Part shown: in pieces, positions 42,876 through 50,820 of the stretch
Layout of the letters: the number at the start of each line of letters is the position of its first letter
Position numbering within the stretch: position 1 is the stretch's first letter
Assembly (NCBI RefSeq): GCF_024171925.1
Contig: NZ_JAMTCO010000006.1
Span: 62,001-126,000 of the forward strand
Source: Actinokineospora diospyrosa
GTDB lineage: Bacteria > Actinomycetota > Actinomycetes > Mycobacteriales > Pseudonocardiaceae
DNA: 64,000 bases
Direction of reading: 5' to 3'
Made by a program: the position numbers and the translations under genes
The notes under the pieces: model-generated
The model's database searches: none
Seen by the model: only the letters and a program-made list of their open reading frames with translations
Told to the model about the DNA's origin: nothing

Positions 42876-43454
42876 GTGCGATTCGACAGTCACCACGACG
42901 GCCCGGTCCGCGCGGCCGCCCACCTGGTGAACGCCGTGACGCCGGGTGCGGCGCGCGGCCGGGTGTACGTGCCGCTCAGCGGGCTCGCCCTGCGGGAGGC
43001 GGTGACCGAGGCCCTGCGCACGGCGGGGGCGGCTGACCTCACCCTGCTCTCCTCGGCGGCCACCGGCGGGCTGGCAGGCGCGGCCACCACCCTGCGCGGC
43101 GTCTTCACAGCCGCCGCAGCAGGTGGCCTGGCCGACGCCGCGCACCTGGTCAACGAGGTCATGGCCGATCACCAAGTCCGCCCGGTCCTCCTCCGCCACC
43201 ACGACGACCCCACCTGGCACGTCCACCAACTAGGCACTGTCGGCGGCGTCGCAGGCCAATGGGCCGGAACCTGCGCCGCGGCCCTCTCGGTAGTAATAGG
43301 CAGCCCCGCCGCCACCCGCCTAGGCGTCTGCACCGCCCCCCACTGCGACCGCGTCTACGTAGACACCTCCCACAACGGCACCCGCCGCTACTGCTCCACC
43401 GCCTGCCAAAACCGAGTCAAGACTGCCGCCTATCGCGCCCGAACCACGACGTAG
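42876..43454 (+). CDS. CGNR zinc-finger protein (putative regulator)
   Basis: I use GTG 42876, giving VRFDSHHDGPVRAAAHLVNA, the usual family N-terminus; a frame extension to 42816 lacks support. 192 residues. The N-terminal ABATE domain (residues 1-130) precedes the C-terminal CGNR zinc finger: two Cys in GVCTAPHCDRVYVD and two in RRYCSTACQNRVKTAAYR. CGNR proteins are thought to be stress-related transcription factors of actinobacteria. The divergent methyltransferase gene and the DUF3883 gene 18 bp downstream are its natural neighbours in any regulon. Confidence 0.9.
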   Translation: MRFDSHHDGPVRAAAHLVNAVTPGAARGRVYVPLSGLALREAVTEALRTAGAADLTLLSSAATGGLAGAATTLRGVFTAAAAGGLADAAHLVNEVMADHQVRPVLLRHHDDPTWHVHQLGTVGGVAGQWAGTCAAALSVVIGSPAATRLGVCTAPHCDRVYVDTSHNGTRRYCSTACQNRVKTAAYRARTTT

Positions 43455-43472
43455 GCATGCGAACCTTGCGCA

Positions 43473-44264
43473 GTGCGCGACGACGATGACTTACGTGTGC
43501 CGGATGCCACTACGGTGCTGCGCGGCCTGGTAGGGCAAACGATCGACACCTTCACCGGCTTGGGAAACGCGGTGCTGGAGCTGCGGGGCGACCAAGTGCT
43601 GGTGGGCACTCGGCGAACCCCAGGGGGCGCCCTTGTGCCGGTCGCGGATGTCCAGCACGGCATTGACCTGCTGTTCGCCCACGGGTCTGTTCGGATAACC
43701 CCGGACGTCCTCGGCGGCCGCAGCACCTTCGTCGGCGCCGTGCTCGTGACTTTGCCGGGCGTCCGCTTCACCGACAGGCCGGTCTTTGTTGAGCTCACCG
43801 GTCACATGACACCTGAGGTCGCCGACGCGCTGATCGAGATCGAACGTGCCGCGGGCCGCCCGCGCCGGACCGGCCGCGGCCTCACCCAACCCGAGAAGAC
43901 CGCCGTCGAGCGCCAGGCCATGGTCCTGGCCACCGAGTACCTCGTGGCCCTCGGCTGGGCGGTCGAGGACGTGGGTGCCACCCACTCCTACGACATCCAC
44001 GCCACCCGCCCCGGCGAACACCTGTACGTCGAGGTCAAGGGCACCACCTCAAACGGCGACGAGGTGATCCTCACCAAGAACGAAGTGGACCTGATGCGCC
44101 GCGTGCACCCCCACTCCATGCTGATCGTCATCCACGACATCCACCTGGACCGCACCGGCACCAAGCCCCTGGCGAGCGGCGGCACCCGGACGGTGTTCCA
44201 CCCCTGGGACGTGCGCGACGAACAGCTCACGCCGATGTCGTACCGCTATCGGACGGTTGAGTGA
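43473..44264 (+). CDS. DUF3883 domain protein (nuclease-like fold)
   Basis: GTG at 43473, 18 bp after the CGNR gene; 263 residues. Residues about 145-245 match DUF3883: ATEYLVALGWAVEDVGATHS, then YDIHATRPGEHLYVEVKGTT and VILTKNEVDLMRRV. The D...EVKGT arrangement resembles the active site of PD-(D/E)XK nucleases. DUF3883 is often fused to helicases or found in restriction and defence proteins; here it stands with an uncharacterised N-terminal 140 residues. A DNA-binding or nuclease role is inferred. No methylase or helicase of a restriction system is nearby apart from a small-molecule-type methyltransferase. Confidence 0.8.
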   Translation: MRDDDDLRVPDATTVLRGLVGQTIDTFTGLGNAVLELRGDQVLVGTRRTPGGALVPVADVQHGIDLLFAHGSVRITPDVLGGRSTFVGAVLVTLPGVRFTDRPVFVELTGHMTPEVADALIEIERAAGRPRRTGRGLTQPEKTAVERQAMVLATEYLVALGWAVEDVGATHSYDIHATRPGEHLYVEVKGTTSNGDEVILTKNEVDLMRRVHPHSMLIVIHDIHLDRTGTKPLASGGTRTVFHPWDVRDEQLTPMSYRYRTVE

Positions 44265-44404
44265 TGGTTGTATCCGCTCTTTCCGCCCCGTGAGGGCTCA
44301 CCCTCACCCCTCACCTCCCGCTCTCACCCTCACCCCCGCCCCACCTCTCACGTCCCGCCCCCACCCCCACCCTCACCACCCACCAACGCCACCTCCCCCC
44401 ACTG

Positions 44405-44545
44405 CTCGATGGGGCGGACTTGTTTGCGTGGGGGGACAACACCCGTAGCGTTTCCACGCGGCAGGGCCTGCTTTTGGGCCCCTGCTTTGCGGTTCTGCGT
44501 CGGGTGTTGTAGGGGCCCCGCGCAAAACAAGTTCGCCCCATCGAG
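44405..44545 (-). repeat. Long palindromic element, copy 4 (inverted)
   Basis: 141 bp, starting CTCGATGGGGCGGACTTG and ending CAAGTTCGCCCCATCGAG, inverted relative to copy 1. It keeps the inner GCAGGGCCTGCTTTTGGG / CCCCTGCTTTGC hairpin. Unlike the other copies it lacks the conserved leading block and the TTGGCACC array. On the left lies a pyrimidine-rich CCCTCACCCC tract (44280-44390). Confidence 0.9.
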
Positions 44546-44885
44546 CCCACCGCACTAGCAACCACCGCAGACCCCGCCGACGCCTCGCGCCATCGAGCCG
44601 ACCGCACTCCCAGCCACCTGCGGCCACACGGATACGCGCCCCATCGAGCCGACCGCATTCCCAGCCCCAGCGCGGACACACTGCGACCTCGCAGCGAGCC
44701 AAGCGCACCCCCAGCCCCGGCACGGACACACCGCTTGAGGCCCTACGCGAGTCCCAGAGGAACCCCGCGCGCAACAAGTCCGCCGCATCGAGCTGACCGC
44801 ACTGCAAGCACCCGGCGCGGACACACCGCACTGATACGCGCGAGCCCGCCGCACTGCAAGCACCCGGCGCCGACACATGGCCACC
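44546..44885 (+). repeat. Array of about five degenerate ~50-bp units next to copy 4
   Basis: Landmarks CATCGAGCCGACCGCACT, then an AGC-CCC-GC stretch and GCGGACACACCGC recur at about 44590, 44640, 44697, 44788 and 44850. The CATCGAGC part equals the end of the palindromic element, so the array looks as if it was built from its edge. No coding frame is convincing in 44265-45096. Confidence 0.7.
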
Positions 44886-44952
44886 GCGCTGAGCCGCCCC
44901 TGCTTTCGCCTGACCAGCGTGCCCGGGTGCGCGGGTGACCAACTGATCGGGC

Positions 44953-44970
44953 GTCGGGTGAACACCCGAC
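44953..44970. promoter_or_regulatory. 18-bp palindrome upstream of the MocR gene
   Basis: GTCGGGTGAACACCCGAC is a perfect palindrome 127 bp before the regulator start. A further CGGGTGTT half site overlaps the promoter region at 45034. Candidate operator for the MocR protein or another regulator. Confidence 0.5.
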
Positions 44971-45027
44971 CACAGGAGCCCTGGTTTGTGCGGTTTTTGT
45001 TCAGTTCGGCCACCAGGTGAAACGACC

Positions 45028-45055
45028 TTGACCGGGTGTTTTCGCCGGCTACGGT
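45028..45055 (+). promoter_or_regulatory. Putative promoter of the MocR-OsmC-Liv operon
   Basis: TTGACC (45028-45033) and TACGGT (45050-45055) have the right spacing of 16 bases for a housekeeping-type promoter and lie 42 bp before the ATG at 45097. Confidence 0.5.
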
Positions 45056-45096
45056 TCGTGCTTGTCCGCACACTGTGATCACTGGGGAGCCGAGGG

Positions 45097-46446
45097 ATGA
45101 GCCACACCGCGCCGGTGCACTGGCTTGTCGGGCGCATCCGGGACCGGACCGCTCGGGGGATCGCAGTGGCTGTTGGGGAGCTGATCAGGGACGGTGAGCT
45201 GCCGCCGGGGACGCGGTTGCCGACGGTGCGGGCGCTGGCCGGGGAGTTGGCTGTGAGCCCGGCGACGGTGGCCGACTCGTGGGGGCAGTTGCGCGCTGAA
45301 CACCTGATCGATACCGATCGCAGGCGGGGGACGACCACGTTGGCGCCGCCGGATTCCACGCCGCGGGACTGCTTTCCCGGGTGGGCGGCGGTCGACCTCG
45401 AACAGGGGCTCCCCGACCCGGCCCTGTTGCCGCCGTTGGCGGACGCGGTGGCGGCGGGGGTGCGCACCGAGCGGCTCAACGGCTTCGAGCACGACTACAT
45501 CACCCCGCGGTTGCGCGCCGCCGTGGCGACGACGTGGCCGTTCGCGCCGGAGGCGTGGACGGTGGTGGCGGGTGGGTACGAGGGAACGTTGTTGGCCAGC
45601 CAGGCGGTCGCCGCCCCCGGTGAGCTGGTCGCGGTGGAGGAGCCGACCGCGCCGCGGGTGCTGGACACGTTGCGCCGGTCCGGGATCCGGGTGATCGGCG
45701 TGCGGTGCGACGCGGAGGGACCGATCCCGGCGGCGCTGGCCGAGGCGTTGGCGCACGACCCGGTGGCGTTCGTCTACCAGCCCCGCGCGCACATCCCCTT
45801 CGGGCACACCGTTTCCGCTGCCCGCGCCGCCGAGCTCGCCGACGTCCTCGACGGCAGGCCCAGTGTGTCCATTGTGGAGGACGACAACCTGGGGCCGCTC
45901 GCGTCCGCGCCGGTGGCCAGCATCGGCGCGCACCTGCCGGAGCGCCTGCTGCTGGTCCGCTCCTACTGCAAGGCGTACGGCCTGGAGCTGCGCAGCTGCG
46001 TGGTGGCGGGTGCCGAACACCTCGTCGAGCAGGTGCGGCACAAGCGCGGTTTCGGCCTGGTGTGGGCGAGCCGCATCCTGCAGGACGCGCAGGCGTACCT
46101 CATCAACGACCCGGCGACCGGTGTGCTGCTGCGCCAAGCCAGGGAGCGCTACGCCCACCGCCGCACGACCCTGGCGGACGCGTTGCGCGAACGCGGGATC
46201 GACGTGCAGGCCCGCGACGGGCTGGTGTTGTGGGTGCCGGTCCCGGACGAGACCCGGGCCATGGTCGCCCTCGCCGGGTTCGGCGTGTCGGTCGCGGCGG
46301 GCAGCCGCTGCTACATCGACGCGCCCGCCGAGCACCACATCCGGATCGCCACCAGCCACCTGCCCGACGACCCGACGCGCATCGAGGAGCTCGCCGACCT
46401 CGTCGCCCGCGCGGTGGCCACGGCCCCGCGCGACGAATTCGACTGA
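45097..46446 (+). CDS. MocR/GntR family regulator with aminotransferase domain
   Basis: ATG at 45097; 449 residues. The N-terminal winged HTH covers about residues 10-80 (LIRDGELPPGTRLPTVRALA and SPATVADSWGQLRAEHLI). The rest is a fold-type-I aminotransferase domain, with PLP-binding Lys in VRSYCKAYGLELRS and the EDDNLGPL segment. MocR proteins sense PLP-linked or amino compounds and control nearby genes. It begins an apparent operon with an OsmC-like gene (14 bp downstream) and a branched-chain-amino-acid-type transporter, so its ligand may be the transported amine or amino acid. Confidence 0.9.
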   Translation: MSHTAPVHWLVGRIRDRTARGIAVAVGELIRDGELPPGTRLPTVRALAGELAVSPATVADSWGQLRAEHLIDTDRRRGTTTLAPPDSTPRDCFPGWAAVDLEQGLPDPALLPPLADAVAAGVRTERLNGFEHDYITPRLRAAVATTWPFAPEAWTVVAGGYEGTLLASQAVAAPGELVAVEEPTAPRVLDTLRRSGIRVIGVRCDAEGPIPAALAEALAHDPVAFVYQPRAHIPFGHTVSAARAAELADVLDGRPSVSIVEDDNLGPLASAPVASIGAHLPERLLLVRSYCKAYGLELRSCVVAGAEHLVEQVRHKRGFGLVWASRILQDAQAYLINDPATGVLLRQARERYAHRRTTLADALRERGIDVQARDGLVLWVPVPDETRAMVALAGFGVSVAAGSRCYIDAPAEHHIRIATSHLPDDPTRIEELADLVARAVATAPRDEFD

Positions 46447-46460
46447 CCCGGGAAGGAACC

Positions 46461-47003
46461 ATGAGCTCACTGCGGGACTACCTCGCCCAGAAGCGCCGCG
46501 CCTGGCTGTCCAAGCAGGACGGCATCGCCACCGCCGACGTCATCACCCCCACCGCGCGGGTCACCGCCGAGGGCCGCAGCGGCGTGCGCCGCATCCGGAT
46601 CCGCGACCACCAGGTGCTCAGCGACAGCGCGCCGGACTACGCGGGTTACGACCTGGGCCCCAGCTCGCCGGAGCTGCAGCTGGGCGTGCTCGGCAGCTGC
46701 GTGACGCACATCTTCCTGATCCAGGCCGCGGCCACCGAGGTCGTCCTGGACTCCATCGAGGTCGAGGTCAGCGCGACCATCGACCCCAAGGCGGGCACCC
46801 CCGGGTTCGAGGACGTGCCGCCGTCGCCGCAGAACATCAGCTACACCGTCCACATCGGATCCCCGGCCAGTGACGCCGAGCTCGACGCGCTGTTCGCCTC
46901 GGTCGAGCGGGCTTGCCCGATCCTGTCGTTGTTGACCAACCCCCAGACCATCACCGGAACGGTCGTCCGGGCACCGGAACACAGTGAGGAAAGCGCACGA
47001 TGA
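46461..47003 (+). CDS. OsmC-like family protein
   Basis: ATG at 46461 behind GGAAGGA; 180 residues. The family features are the conserved Cys region LGVLGSCVTHIFLIQAAATE, the strand pattern DSIEVEVSATIDPKAG and the second Cys in VERACPILSLLTN. OsmC/YhfA proteins are small thiol peroxidases that reduce organic hydroperoxides, but many have unknown substrates. Its stop codon overlaps the start of the binding-protein gene (ATGA), so it is firmly within the transporter operon. A role in processing or protecting the imported compound is possible. Confidence 0.88.
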   Translation: MSSLRDYLAQKRRAWLSKQDGIATADVITPTARVTAEGRSGVRRIRIRDHQVLSDSAPDYAGYDLGPSSPELQLGVLGSCVTHIFLIQAAATEVVLDSIEVEVSATIDPKAGTPGFEDVPPSPQNISYTVHIGSPASDAELDALFASVERACPILSLLTNPQTITGTVVRAPEHSEESAR

Positions 47004-48160
47004 TCAGCAGACGTGGTTTGTTCGTGGCCGCGGCCGGGGTTGGCGCCGCCGCCGTGCTCGCGAGCTGCGGCAGGCTCTCCGGCGAGCAGGCCACGGCCGC
47101 CGCCGCCCCCGCGGAGGGACCGATCTTCTTCGGCGTCTCCGCGCCGCTGTCGGGTTCCTCGGCCGAGTACGGCAAGATCTGGCGAACCGGTTTCGACCTC
47201 GCCCTCGACGAGATCAACGGCGCGGGCGGGGTCAAGGGCAGGAAGATCGAGCTGCTCTGGGAGGACACCCAATCCGACCAGAAGCAGTCCGTGCCGGTCG
47301 CGCAGAAGTTCGCGGGCGACAACCGCGTGCTCGCCGAGCTCGGCGACTTCGCCAGCCCCGCCTCGATGGCCGCCTCCCCGATCTACGAGAAGGCGCACCT
47401 CGTCCAGTTCGGCTTCACCAACTCCCACCCGGACTTCACCAAGGGCGGCGAGTACATGTGGAGCACCTCGACCACCCAGCAGGACCACGCGCCCGAGCTC
47501 GCCGAACTGGCGAACTCGCTGGGCAAGAAGCACGCGGTGTACTACATCAACACCGACTGGGGCAAGACGACCTGGAAGCTCTACGAGGAGCACGCCAAGA
47601 AGGCGGGCTTCCAGATCGTGCACAGCGAGGCCGTGCAGGCCGACGGCGCCGACTTCCGGCCCAGCCTGATCAAGGGCCGCGACGCGGGCGCGGACGTGGT
47701 CGTGTTCATCGCCTACTACCAGGCCGCCGCCCTGCTGACGCAGCAGGCGAAGAACGTTGGCCTGGGGCAGGCGAAGATCGCGCTGCCCAGTTCGGCCTAC
47801 TCGCCGCAGTACCTCGCGCTCGGCGGCGAGGCGACCGAGGGCGCGCAGGTGATCGTGCGCTTCCACCCCGGTGACCCGCGTCCCGAGGTGCGCGACTTCG
47901 TGAAGAAGTACCAGGACCGCTACGGCAAGCAGCCCGACGACTTCGGCGCGGGCGCCTACGACGCGCTCAAGATCCTCGCCTGGGCGGTCGGCTAGAGCGA
48001 CGGGACCCGCGAGGGCGTGCGCAAGGCGTTGGCCGAGGGCAAGGGGATCCCCAGCCTGCTCTACGGCCCGTTCACCTTCCGCGAGGACCGCCGGGTGAAG
48101 GTCCCGCCGTCGACCCGGCTCGTGGTCAAGGGTGGCGCCTTCACGCTCGCGGGGGCCTGA
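47000..48160 (+). pseudogene. ABC transporter substrate-binding lipoprotein gene interrupted by in-frame TAG
   Basis: ATG at 47000 overlaps the OsmC stop. The first 331 codons encode a Peripla_BP_6-type receptor: signal with lipobox LASC and a twin-Arg-like SRRGLF, PIFFGVSAPLSGSSAEYGKI, EINGAGGVKGRKIELLWEDT and FGAGAYDALKILAWAVG. TAG at 47993-47995 then stops translation. The same frame continues without any other stop for 54 codons as SDGTREGVRKALAEGKGIP, LYGPFTFREDRRVK and LVVKGGAFTLAGA, exactly the usual C-terminus of the family, ending in TGA at 48158, one base before the permease GTG. It is therefore a single nonsense change (or a sequencing error, for example CAG to TAG). The truncated protein would lack its last hinge strand and helix. 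Confidence 0.88.
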
Positions 48161-49981
48161 GTGCTCGACACCGCCCTGGCAGGCCTGGTCAACGGCAGCT
48201 CGTACGCGTTGCTGGCGCTCGGCCTGTCGCTGATCTTCGGCGTGGCGAACGTCATCAACTTCGCGCACGCCTCGGTGTTCGCGGTCGGCGCCATGTCCGG
48301 CTGGTGGTTCTCGGTCGACCTCGACTGGCCACTGTGGGCGGTGTTGCTCGGGGTCACGGCGGTCACCGGCCTGCTCGGGCTGGTGATCAACGTCATCGCC
48401 GTGACCCCGCTGGCGAAGGCGCCGCCGATCGCGGCGCTGCTGTCGACCTTCGCGGTCTCGGTCGTGGTGGACAACGGCGCGCAGTTGGTGTTCGGGCCGG
48501 AGACGCGGCGGTTCCCGGCCCTGCTGGCGACCGACAACCTCGGTCTCGGCGGGCTGCGGTTCGGCACGCTCGACGTCACCATCCTCGTGGTGGCCATCGG
48601 GTTGATGCTGGTGCTGGGTTGGTTCCTGCGGGCCAGCCGCTACGGGCGGGCGATTCGGGCCGTGGCGCAGGACCGCGACGCGGCGGCGCAGATGGGCATC
48701 CCGCTGGCGCGCGTGCAGAACCTGGCCTTCGTCATCGCGTCCGTCCTCGGTGGTGTCGCCGGGGTGCTCGGCGGCATGTACCTCAACAACATCTCGCCGA
48801 CCGTTGGTTCGACCGTGGGGATGTCCGCGTTCGCTGCGGCCACCCTGGGTGGGTTGGGCAGTCTTCCCGGTGCCGTCGCGGGTGGGTTGCTGCTCGGCGT
48901 GGTCGAGGCGTTCGGGGTGTCGTGGTGGGGTGGCAACGCTCGCACGCTGATCACCTTCGCTGTGCTGCTGATCGTGTTGTGGGTGCGGCCATCGGGACTG
49001 TTCGGCAAGCGCGCGCCGCTGGCGGCCGAACCGATGACGGGGACGTTCTTCGGCGCGGCGCGCACTGTCCGGTTGCGACCGTGGCAGGTCGCGGTCGCTG
49101 CTGTGGCGGCGTATGTCGTGCCCGCGGTGGCGTTGGACGACTACACGGTGCAGATCGGCGTGCAGGTCGTTGTCTACGCGATTCTCGCGCTGTCGTTGAC
49201 GTTGGTTTCCGGTCAGGCCGGGCAGATCTCGCTGGGGCAGGCAGCGCCGCTTGCCATCGGCGCGTACACTTCCGCGTTGTTGACCACGGCGACCGGGCTC
49301 GACTTCTGGCTGAGCTTGCCCATTTCCGGTGTGGTGGCCGCGGTGTTGAGCGTGGTGCTGGTGTCGCCGTCGTGGCGGCTGCGCGGGCACTACGTGTCCA
49401 TCGCGACTCTGGCGACCGGCTTGCTCGTCGCGGCCGCCGCGGTCAACTTCGACTGGCTGACCAACGGACCGTCCGGGGTGTCGGCCATCCCGCCGCCTAC
49501 CTTGTTCGGGGCTTCGGTGAGCGCGCCGCTGGCGGTGTACTTCCTGGACCTCACCATCCTGTTGGTGGTGCTGTTGTTGGTGGTCCGACTGCGACGGTCC
49601 ACATTGGGCAGAATCTGGTCCGCTGTGCGCGAGGACGAGGTGGCTGCCCGGTCGAGCGGCATCGCTGTGGCTGACTACAAGTCGTTGGCGTTCGGTATCG
49701 GCGGGTTCGTCGCGGGCATCGGTGGCGCGTTGTTCGCGCAGCAGTACGGCTACATCGACCCCAGCGTGTTCGGCATCTCGGTCTCGCTGCTGGCGTTGAC
49801 GATCGTTGTGCTCGGGGGCCTCAACTCGCCGTTGGGGGCGGTCGTGGGAGCGATCGTCCTGGTCGGGCTGCCGGAGGCGCTGCGGATGCTGCAGGAGACC
49901 CGGATGCTCACCTACGGCCTGCTCCTGCTCGCCGTGGTGCTGTTCCGGCCGCAGGGACTCATGGGGAAGGTGGCGCGATGA
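48161..49981 (+). CDS. Fused branched-chain amino acid-type ABC permease (LivH-LivM)
   Basis: GTG at 48161 directly follows the stop of the interrupted receptor gene. 606 residues, twice the size of a single permease. The N-terminal half is LivH-like (LNGSSYALLALGLSLIFGVA region, FGVANVINFAHASVFAVGAM, LASVLGGVAGVLGGMYL-type block). The C-terminal half is LivM-like (YAILALSLTLVSGQAGQISL, GQAAPLAIGAYTSAL, EDEVAARSSGIAVADYKSLA). Together about 16-18 helices. It should form the channel of a HAAT-family importer for amino acids, amides or urea-like compounds with the two ATPases encoded downstream (ATGA overlap). Confidence 0.93.
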   Translation: MLDTALAGLVNGSSYALLALGLSLIFGVANVINFAHASVFAVGAMSGWWFSVDLDWPLWAVLLGVTAVTGLLGLVINVIAVTPLAKAPPIAALLSTFAVSVVVDNGAQLVFGPETRRFPALLATDNLGLGGLRFGTLDVTILVVAIGLMLVLGWFLRASRYGRAIRAVAQDRDAAAQMGIPLARVQNLAFVIASVLGGVAGVLGGMYLNNISPTVGSTVGMSAFAAATLGGLGSLPGAVAGGLLLGVVEAFGVSWWGGNARTLITFAVLLIVLWVRPSGLFGKRAPLAAEPMTGTFFGAARTVRLRPWQVAVAAVAAYVVPAVALDDYTVQIGVQVVVYAILALSLTLVSGQAGQISLGQAAPLAIGAYTSALLTTATGLDFWLSLPISGVVAAVLSVVLVSPSWRLRGHYVSIATLATGLLVAAAAVNFDWLTNGPSGVSAIPPPTLFGASVSAPLAVYFLDLTILLVVLLLVVRLRRSTLGRIWSAVREDEVAARSSGIAVADYKSLAFGIGGFVAGIGGALFAQQYGYIDPSVFGISVSLLALTIVVLGGLNSPLGAVVGAIVLVGLPEALRMLQETRMLTYGLLLLAVVLFRPQGLMGKVAR

Positions 49982-50820
49982 CGGTCCTGGAGGTCACCGG
50001 ACTGCGGCGCTCGTTCGCGGGCCTGCGCGCGGTCGACGGCGTGTCGTTCACGGTCGAGCCGGGGGAGGTGGTGAGCATCATCGGCCCGAACGGCTCCGGT
50101 AAGACCACCGCGTTGAACCTGGTCAGCGGCGTGCTCCGGCCCGACTCCGGCCAGGTCACCTTCCAGGGCCGCGACGTCACCGGCTGGCGACCCGAGCGCT
50201 TGGCCGCGGCCGGGTTGTCGCGCACTTTCCAGAACGGTCGCGTGTTCGGCAACCTGACCGTCGCCGAGAACGTCCTCATCGGACTCACCCCGACGCTGCA
50301 GGCCGCTCGCCCGTTCTCCCGGTGGCGCAATGTCCCTGTGCTGCGCTGGGCGTCTCTACTCGCCGAGACGGCTGTCGCGCTGGTCGATCCACCCGCCGTC
50401 CGCCGCGAACTGGCCGACCGGCAGGCAAAGGTCGCCACCCAACTCGACCGCTTCGGCGACCGCTTGACCCCCCGCGCCGACCTGGCCGCGCACACCCTGT
50501 CCTACGCCAACCGGCGGCGCACCGAGATCGCCAGGGCCCTCGCGTCCGGCCCGGCGCTGCTGGTGCTGGACGAACCGACGGCCGGGATGAACCCGGCGGA
50601 GACCGGCGAGGTGCTGGAGCAGTTGCTCGAACTCAAAGCGGCCGGGCAGACGATCCTGCTGGTGGAACACAAGATCGACTTGGTGATGCGGTTGTCGGAC
50701 CGGGTGCTGGTGCTCGACGCCGGGTCGGTGATCGCCGCCGGGCCGCCAGAACAGGTCCGGTCCGACCCCAGGGTCATCGAGGCCTACCTCGGCAAGCGCC
50801 GCCCGGCGGTGCGGCCATGA
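49978..50820 (+). CDS. livG: ABC transporter ATP-binding protein, LivG type
   Basis: ATG at 49978 overlaps the permease stop and follows GGAAGG; 280 residues. Walker A GPNGSGKTT, Q-loop FQNGRVFGNLTVAENV, signature-region LSYANRRRTEIARALA, Walker B LLVLDEPTAGMNP and H-loop LLVEHKIDLVM are in place. The insert of about 45 residues before the signature (PTLQAARPFSRWRNVPVLRW) and the C-terminal VIEAYLG are features of LivG. Works with LivF and the fused permease. The signature is LSYANRR instead of LSGGQ, which is usual for this branch. Confidence 0.93.
   Translation: MTVLEVTGLRRSFAGLRAVDGVSFTVEPGEVVSIIGPNGSGKTTALNLVSGVLRPDSGQVTFQGRDVTGWRPERLAAAGLSRTFQNGRVFGNLTVAENVLIGLTPTLQAARPFSRWRNVPVLRWASLLAETAVALVDPPAVRRELADRQAKVATQLDRFGDRLTPRADLAAHTLSYANRRRTEIARALASGPALLVLDEPTAGMNPAETGEVLEQLLELKAAGQTILLVEHKIDLVMRLSDRVLVLDAGSVIAAGPPEQVRSDPRVIEAYLGKRRPAVRP

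Noticed and set aside
44280-44400. Pyrimidine-rich CCCTCACCCC tract as a gene for a Pro/His-rich peptide
   Set aside because: Low-complexity sequence; the encoded His/Pro run has no start signal. Best viewed as simple repeat next to palindrome copy 4.
47993-47995. Recoded stop (selenocysteine or pyrrolysine)
   Set aside because: Selenocysteine uses TGA, and there is no sign of pyrrolysine genes. The family does not need either residue at this place. A nonsense mutation or read error is simpler.
46841-49390. 849-codon minus-strand frame opposite the Liv genes
   Set aside because: Arg/Gly/His/Asp-rich translation with no domain, fully antisense to well-recognised transporter genes.
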